Positions 21,561-32,363 of a stretch of DNA of 64,000 bases are shown here, one piece after another. Positions within the stretch are counted from its first letter, which is position 1, and each line of letters begins with the position of its first letter. This DNA is from Istiophorus platypterus. Lineage: Eukaryota > Chordata > Actinopteri > Istiophoriformes > Istiophoridae. The notes under the pieces were generated by a model. That model saw nothing but the letters and a program-made list of their open reading frames with translations. It was not told where the DNA came from and did not search any database. Position numbers and translations under genes: made by a program. The DNA lies in NCBI GenBank assembly GCA_016859345.1, contig CM029121.1, forward strand, positions 5,774,029 to 5,838,028, read 5' to 3'.

Positions 21561-23460
21561 GAGAGTGGAACCGATGTGAGAGGTGGAGAGCAGGAGGCAG
21601 GCGATGTTTCAAACATAAGCCTGGGAGTAAAGTGGAAATGATGGTTGAGGAATCCTGAGTCTTAACTGAGTTAGAAATCACCAAACATCCTTTTTCCATT
21701 CCTCCATCCCCCTCTCCTCTTTTCCTCTCCTTTTGGGTCAGAAAGGATTTAGAAACAAACAAATCTCCTGAGTTTTTTGCTCCAGCCATTTGAAAGATGA
21801 CCACTGACGCTCAGCCAGCATTAAATGAGCCACTCATATATTTATTGGAAGTATGATCGCTGACTACCCCGAGTCAAATTCATCTCTGGGGAAATATATA
21901 AGATCCTGTCATGCAGAAAAGTGAAATAGGCAGGTGGCAGATGATATGAGAAATTGTTAGCGTGTCCATGTCGTCATTGCATGCTTGTGTACAGAGGAAA
22001 AGAAAAGGGATGTACTTTTGATTGATGTAGCCTCCTGCAAGTACTCTGCATCTCTGATGAACCAAAAAGAACTGTAGTTTCCACCTCAGATGCTTGTTCT
22101 GAGCACAAAGTTGGCACTTGATAAACTCTGAAACTTTGAACCTGCCGCTGTTTGTCTCACATCTCATTGTAGCCCTGTTCACTTAGAAACAACAAAAGCA
22201 CCTTTTTCTTCCCCGTTTGTTCAGGGCTGCTTTAACTTTGGCTTCCTGTGCTACTTAAGCTCAGCCTCAGAAAGAAAAGTGAGAAGTCAGCCCAGTTTTT
22301 AAATGATCTAGATACCTCATACACATTATGTCTGTTGTTGGTTGAAGCCTTTTGATCTGATCTCTGAACAGTGGCTCCGTCCATCTTTGTGAGTGAAAGC
22401 CTAAGTTCTCTCCTGTGATTGGTTGGACCTGAGTTGTACATCTAGTAGCTGTATCATAGTGGTGCTTTTCAAATAACATGTTATTATCTGATACGTGTAT
22501 TAACAGGTTTAATTTAGTAAATTAATAATTCATTATTGTATAAAATTATCATGACAGTGTCTAGTAATAAATCCTGTAATTTCATTTCCGTGGCATTTAA
22601 TATTGGTTCGATCTCGAATATTGAAATGTCTTATCTGCTCCATGTCACAGAAATGTCAGGTTATGGAAATGGAATAAATACAAGCGGTAAATTCCATTTG
22701 TCTGTCTTGTTGTTTGCAAATGTGTGATGCTTTTGTATAGGTGATAAATGTCTGAGAGCAGGTACAGACGCTTATTACGCTGAACTTCAAGTATTGGCTC
22801 AGTTCAGATCTTGTCAATTGCACAACAAGGTTGGACTGACATAATTATATGTGGATCACTGAACAGAAATTGATATAAATTCACTAGAAAGCTTTAAAAC
22901 CACCTATTATTAACGCCATAGGTGTGTTGCTGACTTCAGTAAGAGATGTTGCACTGATGGTATCAGTATTGGTAAATTAGATCATTTGATGACCTGGTTT
23001 CCTATTTACACATCCAACACACATGGCAACATTATCATTGGTTTGGAGTCGATTTTCTGGCCACGTGATGAACTTAGGTCCAATATTTATCCTTTGAGTA
23101 TCAACAGTACTCATGCAAAATGGCCCATTACAAAGTGAAATAAAGGTTCGTTAATCTATCACGTTTTATAAAATGCCATATTATGTACGAAATGTGAAAA
23201 GTTACGATGTAACATAAAATGGAGTAGAAAGTAAAATTTCACAAAATAAAAATACTCAGTTACCTAAAAATCATACTTAAGTAAAATATTTGATTACTCC
23301 ATGTCTTAGTGCTAGTGCCAAATTGAAGCTAATTGTATGATTTCAATGTACAGATTTTTCTCTGCCGTTCACACCAAACCGTTTCAGTAGCTCAGTGTAA
23401 ATCAAATCCATCATTTCACAAACACAACACCAGACTCCAATTTTTATGTTTCATGAAGCT
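21561..23460 (+). other. aars1 3' UTR and convergent intergenic DNA
   Basis: No frame worth reporting follows the aars1 stop. AATAAA hexamers on the + strand occur at 22566-22571, 22673-22678 and 23139-23144; which one is used cannot be told from sequence alone. Confidence 0.55.
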
Positions 23461-23466
23461 TTTATT
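23461..23466 (-). terminator. candidate distal poly(A) signal for st3gal2
   Basis: TTTATT on the + strand reads AATAAA on the - strand (context TAAATAAAAG). If used, the st3gal2 3' UTR would be over 7 kb. A nearer candidate AATAAA on the - strand is at 30119-30124, about 0.6 kb past the stop. Confidence 0.3.
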
Positions 23467-24420
23467 TACAGTAGCATAAGATACAAAGAGTCTGATCACA
23501 TACCATACAGATGTTTCAATGTGGTAAATACACATGTACTGCTTTGTCCGAAAGGTCGTCCTCCTGTAGATTGAGACATTAAAGCCAGAACTAGACAATG
23601 ACAGATCCACACACCAGGAAACCACCCACATAGAAAGATCTCCCCCATACAAACTGAGACTGTAAACTTCCTAAAATTTCCTTCAATTCAAACGTCAGCG
23701 TGTGTTTTATCTGTCCACCTGTGCATTTTCTGTTAACTAAGCAGCTTTTAATCCTGCTTGGTAAATCCAGTATTTTCCCTAGTGACTGTGGAGGACTGGC
23801 ACAATAGCTGACAGAGGTGTGAGTGTTGGCGTTACGATCCACAGAGACAGCTGATATGTGCAGTCTGTTGCACACCGACTGCTGCTAACGAGCCGTTTCT
23901 GTTCGATGCAGACCAGTGAACAATGAGGGGGAAAAGCTGCCTGTGGCTGTTCTCACCTCAGCCTCAAACATCACAGCACACTGGCAACAGTCGTGGGCCG
24001 TGTCATGATGCCGACGGCCCGGACCGGCAGTGTTCTGATCCCGATGGGATTTTTACCTTTAAGCTGTTTCTCCAACATACAGGGAAATGTCTGTCCCTGC
24101 TGCGGAAAGCTAGTGTCCACCACCTCACCGAGCTTTACTGTAAAAAATTGGAAAGACACAGGCTGAGGGGATGTGAGTGGTATTAAATGATCTTTCAAGA
24201 CGCCAGCACTGATTTCCTTTTCTCTGGCACAGATTCTATTTTTTAACAACCGGGAGACACCTCCTTGATTGTTTCTCCCCTGCCAGGCAACCACAAACTG
24301 ATCTAATTTTCTGATTTTGTGTTAACTTGAACTCGGTAATGAGGTTCTGATTAATATTTTAAAGCAATAAAGCCTGGAGTACATCAAGAAAACTATCCAA
24401 TTTGCCCTCAACATGGCAGT

Positions 24421-24883
24421 TAAAGAATATAGTTTCACATTCTGGTAAATGTGCTTATACACTTTCTTGCAGTGTTACACTGATACCATTCTCATGTCTG
24501 TGTGCTAAATAGAGAGCTATAGCCTGGAGAAGGTTAGCTTAGCTCAGCTAACCCAACTTTGTCCAAAGGGAACAGAATCCATGTGCTGGCATCCCAGCAG
24601 CTCACTGATTAACGTATCTTGTTTGCTTAATCTGCACTAAAACCAGAGTTTAAACATGACAATTTGCGGTATGTGCTAGACTATTTCTTGGCCAGGAGCG
24701 GGGATGGCTTTGGCAGAGCTGGGCTAGCTGCTTTTTCCAGTCTTTCTGCTAAGCTATGCTAATTGGCTATAGCCTTACACAGTAATAAACACAGAGCCAT
24801 AAAGAGTGGCACCCAACGTCTCATCTTACTCTTAACAAACAAAAAAAGGAAATAATGTTTTTCCAAAATGTCAATCTATTCCC
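24421..24883. mobile_element. fish MITE with long terminal inverted repeats (family A, full length)
   Basis: The left end taaagaatatagtttcacat and the right end (reverse complement of caaaatgtcaatctattccc) are inverted relatives. The internal sequence has gttagcttagct, tttgtccaaaggg and agctcactgattaac, which I recognise from a very common teleost non-autonomous element. A truncated relative lies at 33679-33985. Confidence 0.65.
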
Positions 24884-25029
24884 ATAGAAGGGAGGTAAGA
24901 GACTCAGATGCAATAAGCATGGCCTCCACCTAACAAACACAACCATGCTTTCCTAGCTAAACAGATGTGCTTTCAGATTGTGTTTATTCCCACACTCATT
25001 CTGTTTAATTACCCCATACAAAAATACAT

Positions 25030-25555
25030 TTAAAGGTGCTATATGGTTGTTTTTCTGCTATTGCTGTGTCATCTTCAACAGCCGTCTGTTTAACAGGAGG
25101 TTCTGCCATTCTGTTTTTTACCAGACGAAACTTTAAAATACGCCCTCTGGCCAGCGCCATTCCTACATCCTCTCATTTTGGACCGAGGGCAGACTGGAGG
25201 CTACAGTGACTCACTGTTGTGAGGTGGCACCGCGAGACGAGACGAGCCGGGACTAGCGAGTAAGTAGTGTAGTGCAAGTAAAGGAAAGACGTTTGAGGCT
25301 TAATGTTAACTTGTAACTCTTCATCTAGACTAGGAAGTAAACAGCTGTTAATGCTAATGTCGGTTACATAGCCTCAGCGCATAAGATTTGAGATAGAACG
25401 GTGTAATAAATAGTACTGGCTATAAAAGGAACCTGGAATTCACTGATAGCAAAGTAGAACAAAGATGATTTTAGTTCAGGGATGTTTTTAGGAGTCTGGC
25501 CTGAAATTAAAAAAAAAAAAATTAAAAAAAAAATAAAATGAACCTTTAAAGGAAT
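25030..25555. mobile_element. non-autonomous repeat (family B, copy 1)
   Basis: Termini ttaaaggtgctat (about 25030) and the reverse complement of atgaacctttaa (about 25544) form short inverted repeats. The interior 25184-25366 (agactggaggctacagtgac...gtaaacagctgtta) is shared with 39031-39260, so this is a dispersed family and not a gene. Confidence 0.5.
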
Positions 25556-26580
25556 TTCATTCAGTTTAAGCTATGACAGAAATTCACCCCTTAAGTCTGC
25601 TACACTTCTGTCACTGTTATCTGAACCACACATTCAAATTGACCTGAGAAAAAATTGCTGCTCCCTGGACATCTGACAGTCACCTGTCTGGGAAAACAAA
25701 CAAACACACAGACAAACAAAAACACACACCGTCCAGGTCCACATTTCCCAAAATACTCTCAACCTGCGCAGCGCTGTAATTCCTGACTGATGTTCCTCAC
25801 ACAGCTATAACACAGAACTTGGCCTAAAAAACAGGTGTTCGGCACATTTTCAGAGAGAAGAATCAACTTTGGAGAAGAAAAAAAAAACTATCAGTGTAAT
25901 CAGCGTATTGGGTCAGTGACAGGAGCAAAGACCTACTTGCAGTTATAAATGCTACAGGGAACAATTTCAGATCTGTGTTGTGCTGTGGATGATACCCCCC
26001 CCCCCATCTAATTTAGGCTAGCGCAGCAGAGAGGAATCGCCCTCCTGCCTTTACCTATCTGATCACAATGTTGCGGTCCAGTTGCCTATCAAGACTTTTA
26101 AACCCAATTGTAGGCAGCGAATTTGTTATTCTGCTGCCAGGGAGCCCAAAAATATCCTGATAAAAGCCACGTTATCTCCAAAACAGTTCAAACATTCATT
26201 TTGAAGCAGGAAGAAGCATCTTAGGAAACAAACCTCAATAACACAGGACCATGATGCCTGACAACTGAAAGAAAACACTGAACTAGGCACCAGGTCATGA
26301 CAGCAGTGGTGCACTCCTATGTCTAAACCTATAGATGTTTTGTTATCTTCACCATCTATTGTTCTACTGTCACTAAGTAGTCAAAAACAGATATAGAAAG
26401 ACAGAACAAGTATCTGCAATATCGTGGGCATTAGACTAGCAGATGACCCTCTGTCTGCCATCTTTCTTGCCCTTTCTCACTGTCTAGAAAAGCAGAAATG
26501 CCTCAAAAGATTCCAGTTTGTTGAAAAAAAAAAACAATGTCAGACTTTAGCCAACAGCAGTCTTTAAAAAACAATGTCAG

Positions 26581-26654
26581 TGTACAAAGCAGTAAGAAGT
26601 GAAGAGCGGGAGGCACCTGTACAAAGCAGTAAGAAGTGAAGAGCGGGAGGCACC
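26581..26654 (+). repeat. perfect 37-base tandem duplication
   Basis: The unit begins tgtacaaagcagtaagaagt and ends agcgggaggcacc. Copies at 26581-26617 and 26618-26654 are identical, so the duplication is recent. Confidence 0.95.
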
Positions 26655-27863
26655 TGTACCCCAAGCAGAAGGCAGGGTGTGTGTTTTCATGTTAGAGTGT
26701 GTGTATACAGCTCACAAGGCACAACTCTCAGCCAGAAGACGTGTGTGTGTGTGTGTTACTAATAAAAATGCAAAGGTAGCAGGTGTGTGAGTTGCCGATG
26801 GATCAGCTGTAGGCGAGTGATGCCGCACAGCAGGACAAGGCACAAAAGCATGAATGTGTGAATGTGTGTGTGTGTGTGTGTGTGTTTCTGAGACGGAGAG
26901 AGAGACAAACAATACGACTGGATTCAGCCGCACTGACTCTTAAAATGAGTCCAGCTCCACACAAACGCATCCCATAAAATCTGATATGCGCAAAGTAGGA
27001 TAATAACACTGACAGCAGAAGGTACAATGGTAATACATGAGAGTCATATGTGGTTACAGGATATCATCCAAAGATAATACAATACGGCAAGAGAACCAAT
27101 ATCAGCACAGGAGGCACAGTTCTTCCAATCACCTGCCGGGGGCAGTGTGATACCCCAGCCCTCTTCACTTATGTGTGTGTTAGTGTGTGTGTGTGTGTGT
27201 CTACCTTAATTCTCTCTCAACAAAAGTGATGTAAAACTTAAAAACTTAGTAAGAACAGGCCCCAGAGTGTCACGTGGTCATATCCCTTAACTTTTAACCT
27301 CAGACTGAACGATGTGCTGTTTTCACACATACACAGTCGTCTCTTCACATGAATCTCCATGTGTTGCAATGGTCGGCACTTACAGTTCCTACAGAGCTTC
27401 TATACAATTTTAAATATCTTTCTGATCATTCTGGAGACGGCAGATTTTTTTTCTCTCTGTATTTCACAAGTCACTCTGGCTCCTTCCGAGGATAAAAATA
27501 TCAGCAGAGCTCTGGTAAATCTTAGCTGTAACTAATGTAATGTTCACATAGTTGTTAAAGCAGCATTAAAGGCCCGAAATGTTTTCTAAATCTGCCTTTT
27601 TAATGTGTTTTTGCTGTTTTTATCTGTGTTCATCACCATGGCTCAGTTGAAAAATGTGATGTCACAAAATATGTGACATCACAGTTTTTGTGCAATATTG
27701 GAATCAAAACCTGTCAGTGGGGTGTTTTAATGTGTAACCAGGACACTGTCAATCAAATCTGATAAAGACATCCACACAGTCCTGATGAAACAGATTTGCT
27801 GAGTTTTTGAGCATTGAACTGCTATAGAATATTAGCTGATGATGTTTTTTTCCCCAAACTTAA

Positions 27864-28193
27864 AGGTGCCCTGTGGAGTGTGTATTGTTGATGTCTAACA
27901 AAACAAGTATCCTCATTCCTCATAAAACTTTTGCAAAGCTATGTCATTTTCACATTTATATCCTTACATCCATGTTCACCTGCTTACAGTCTCCTTCTTT
28001 CCTGCCTTTGTAAGTGCACTGCTGCCACCTGTCGATAAGTGGAATAGTATGAAACCACTTCCTCCCATTTTGTTTGTTCTTGCACGTGTGCATGAAATCA
28101 AATGCAGGGTAGAGGAAAAAACAAAATGGGAACAACATGTAGAAAATATTACTCCATAGCCCTACCAAGCATCAAAAACTCCACAGGACACCT
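27864..28193. mobile_element. MITE with aggtg(c/t)cctgtggagt ends
   Basis: The left end aggtgccctgtggagtgtgt and the right end (reverse complement aggtgtcctgtggagttttt) form inverted repeats of about 16 bases around 330 bases of non-coding DNA. These termini are typical of a common fish MITE family. Confidence 0.65.
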
Positions 28194-30729
28194 CTATCTT
28201 TGAATGTTACTTAGTTATACATTTTTTGAATCCAAGTTTTCATGGGCTTTAAATAAACTGACTTGTAGCAAGGGTTCTCAGAGTTGAGTGTAAAGGGGCA
28301 GTGAAATGATTACTTATCACAACTTGAAAGACAGTTACTTCTTTTCCAGACCTAAAGGAATATAGGAACCCTGAGTACTTTTCCTAGTTTGAAGCTGTCT
28401 CTTGATAAACACATCTCCCTCACTCCAACTTTAGATGGTTTTACAGCCTCAGGTCAAACCAAATACTTTTATTTTCCTGCCTCTATGTGGAACAGTCTCT
28501 TTTTTATATTGGTGTTTGTTTTTAATACTGTCTAGAAGCACTTCATTGACTCTTATTTATTTATGTTTACATGTTAAAGATGTAAATAACTAACAATGGA
28601 GGCTATAAACGTGTAAATGGGTATTATTTGATGATGCCAAGTGGTGACAGAAACCTGGATGGAAAAGAAAATCTAATCTGAGCCAATAGTATAAATCAAG
28701 CCTAAGGGTAAACTCAACACTAAACAGTACAAAACTAACAAATGATATCTGCAGTCTGCAGGAGGATATGCCATCATCATGAACATCAGAACAGGAAGTG
28801 CAGTTTATGCTGTACAGAGGTGAAGTCTAAGGCGTCTGGTGGCTACACCCCCTCCAGACATAGCTGAAGTTTTAACTGGCTGAGCAGGGACCCAGGCTAG
28901 TGGTTAGTGAAGCCGAGCTGCTGATAAGTTAAGCAGTTCATAGATCCAGTGGGGTTCTCTTTCACCCCATCATATCAACATTAATATGGGGCAAAATGCT
29001 CCCGATGGTCTCTAACTTCACTGAGATACAGGAGTCAGGTTGGAGTGTTAGATTTGTGATAAGGAAAAGATGCAGAGTTTCTTTTTTCTCAGTTCTTTCA
29101 AACCCAGAGAGGTGAACCCAGTGCAGTTTGTGTAGAGGTATGAAGTTGCTGCATATAAACACGGAACCAACTTCTTTTAATTTTCACTGGTGCAAATGAT
29201 GCGTTTCCCATGCTAAATCAGACTGCTTCTTTATGCCTCAGCTCTCTGTCTCCAGCCGTCCTCTCCCAAATTAGACTCTGATGGACCACATGGGCATTAA
29301 ACTCTGGTCCAGAAACCAGCATGCCTCCATCCAAACATGAAATCCCAGGAGATGGACCTCTGGCCTCATTAGAGTCGCATGCAGTCAAACCGACACTCTC
29401 CCAGAACATTTCTCCCCGTGTCTGGATATGAATAAAGACGTAGTTGAGCCTGGGTTGCTGTGGCATTTAAAAATCAGGCTACATAACCTGAGGCTCATAC
29501 TGGTGCTGCAGTGTTCTTTGTGAGTCAGGATGTCCAAAAGGCAAAGTCTTGCTTGTGTTTCTGTTTTTCTTCTGCATGGTGTTGAAGTTTTGCTAAACCT
29601 GGTAAGAACCCTGGGGGTTTAGACAGTAGTCATATGCCATAAACCCACAGCAATCATCTATCATCCAATAAGCAACTGTTTTACAGCCAATCAGACAAAG
29701 TCAGATAAAGTCCGTGTAGGACTGTCGTCCGAGGCAGAACTCACATAAAGTTGAATTATGAGAGTGAAAAATGGCAAGAGAAGTTGTACCTCGTATATGA
29801 TTTAAGAAGAATGAATCTTCCTTTAGTGGGAAAAAAAAAAAAATCAAAAAATGGTCCAGTGGTCTGTTCCGGTTGCAAAAGTAATTTTGGAGCCCTCAGT
29901 GCTTGACAGTTTAACGACTTCAGATAGCGTCACAGTTTGTGTCAGTAGCCTAAATCTTGTCTTAACGCTGGTAGTTCCTGGTGTTTGCCACCATCCACAG
30001 CTTAGAGGGTGAAGATGAACTGTAAGTTTGCTGTCAGACACCACATGGCGGTAGAACAATAGCCCCCTCGATGCTAATGGTGCCGTTTCTGTGGTATTTT
30101 CATTATGTAACATATTTTTTTATTTTTGTTAATAAATGGGGAATAAATAGTCATCCAAGGTGAACATTTCCACTGGATTGAGTCCAGAAGTGGGATATAT
30201 ATTTGCGAGATCTTTCCCTCATGGGCTATGTCAGTGCAGTACAAAGTCAAGGTCAGTATTTGTCACAAAGCTGCCTTGGGAAAGTTCAGTGAGCTAGTCT
30301 TTCACTTCTAATGCTGGCCATCAGAGGTGAAATCTTGAGCCAATCACTTCACAGTCTAATTTGAGGCTCAACTCCCAGTTTTAGGTCAGTCTTAAGTGAA
30401 CAGAACCACATGTGGATCTACATGTTCCCTGTTCCTGGCTCCTAAGAGTCCTCATTACATTCTCCAATCAGAACCAAGACTGGTGGGAAATTTCCCAAAG
30501 GATTAACATTTTTGGTAACAGTTCACCTTGTGTGATGATCACATCTGTGACCCATTTGTCTTGCCTTCAGTTAGAATTTGGTGTACTTCAACTGGGAAGC
30601 CAAACTGGTGCAGATAAGTGAAAGCGAGAATATCTAACACATTCTACGCAGCCTCTATAGTGTCAGTGTCTCTTGCTGAACCAGCTTTTCTAACATGAAA
30701 CCTTAGATATGGACATGTTGATTTGCTGG

Positions 30730-30903
30730 TTATTTCCCAGGGAATACAGTGATTTTGCCAGCCTTGGCCAGCCTCTGAATGATCTGGGCTTCATAGTCAG
30801 CATCATGGACACCGGTCTTCCTGAACTCTCCGGAGTAGCGGTTCTGCTCCCAGTAGTGGTGCCAGTTTCCCCGACTGTCCGCCCCAAAACCGAAGACGTT
30901 CAC
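30730..30903 (-). CDS. st3gal2: st3gal2 terminal coding exon (motifs III and VS)
   Basis: The acceptor is ATCTCCTCTAG. The exon encodes VNVFGFGADSRGNWHHYWEQ, then NRYSGEFRKTGVHDADYEAQ and IIQRLAKAGKITVFPGK before TAA. HHYWE is motif III, and HDADYE is motif VS with the catalytic His and conserved Glu. Confidence 0.96.
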   Translation of the reverse strand: MNVFGFGADSRGNWHHYWEQNRYSGEFRKTGVHDADYEAQIIQRLAKAGKITVFPGK

Positions 30904-31973
30904 CTAGAGGAGATTGACAAAAAGCAAGTCTGTGATTACACACGTATCTGTTGAGGATGAATATGATAAAAGTATTGTTTCAAGCATGTCACCAATATTT
31001 AGAGTATGCAATGATAATGTGAAAGCAAAGAGAAAAAGAGAAACACTGACCTCATCACAAACATGAAGAGCAAAGAAAAGCACTAGCATGCCAGTGGAGG
31101 GGTAGCGCCCATGATGTCGGGTCCAGCGGTCGTGGATGTATTTGAAGAATGCTGGGTTAAAGATCTGGACCTGGGTGGTTGACAGAGACCCAGAGAAAAG
31201 AAAATACTGTAAATACTGTTTGCTTCCTGTAAATTTCACTAAGAATCAAGCCCAAACTCCTGGATGGAAGGGAAGAAGAGAGGGTTGTGTATTTTTTTTT
31301 AAAGGAAAGCATTTTCCCCATGCCTGTTATATAGTATTGTCCCACAGTTTCATATTCAGAAAGATACTGTATGTCTGTCGTAGATACAAAATGTAGATTT
31401 GTTTTTTCCAACCATTCCTTGTTTATGAAAAGTTAAATCAAGTTCCTCTGAATTTAGATTTAAAGCTCAGATGATTTATAAAGTGACATATGGGATAAAT
31501 CCTCATGCAAATCGCATCTGCTGCATATTCAAACCGAACAAGAAAAAATTTTGCCAAGTTAAATTTTAATGCTCTCTGAGGTTTTGATTGCTGTAAAAGA
31601 TTAAGTGCACCAAATGAATAGCAATTACAAATTTATCATCTACCTCTAGGTGATGTTCAGTCTCAACAAAGAGGGCTTTAGGCTGCTTTAAGGTCTGTAG
31701 AGGAGGAGGAAATCTTATGATTCGATATTTTTGGGTTGGCTCCAAAGAAACTATAAAAAACTGTGTCTCTGACCAGGCAAAGATATTCGCAGAGTCTTGT
31801 CAGACAGGATGGGGATTAGTTTGAGTTTATTTATTTTCATGGATTAAAGACCAAGCAGAAGATTATTTAAAACAAAGGGAAGGTTTATAATCTAACTGTA
31901 ATCCTTCATCAACAATGGGGAAGGGATGGTATAATTGCAGCAAAGCGGGGTCACTGTGTATGTGTGTGTGGGG

Positions 31974-32030
<57 letters not shown>

Positions 32031-32302
32031 GCTGCATATATGTATGTGTTTGCATATTCCTGTGCATGTGTGAGAAGGGCAAAAAGTAATTGCAGTAACT
32101 GTTGAAAATTCACACCTTATCTTTATCTACACGGAGGAACTGCTTCACTGGAGCGTAGGTACTGGGAGGGAGAGAAGGAGAAAAATTGATTAAACACATT
32201 CAATCAGCACTTTAAGTTATTGCTGCAGCTATGAATTCTGGATGATTGACGGCTGACAGATTGTACCAACCCAGTGACTCTGGCATCTCACAATTCTGCT
32301 GC

Positions 32303-32363
<61 letters not shown>

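Larger units (their letters stand above)
23467..30729 (-). other. st3gal2 3' UTR / intergenic region
   Basis: The 7.2 kb downstream of the st3gal2 stop hold no convincing coding sequence. They contain MITEs at 24421-24883, about 25030-25555 and 27864-28193, a 37-base tandem duplication at 26581-26654, and short TG tracts near 26740, 26867 and 27176. The stretch 23900-24180 is less AT-rich than its surroundings but has no gene signature I can defend. Confidence 0.5.

Noticed and set aside
23923..24294. Moderately GC-rich frames on both strands near 24 kb
   Set aside because: No family match and no supporting splice structure; more likely 3' UTR or intergenic sequence.
26712..27027. Open frames rich in THTHTH
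   Set aside because: They are translations of TG/CA microsatellites; the same holds for 31892-32113 and 36032-36268.
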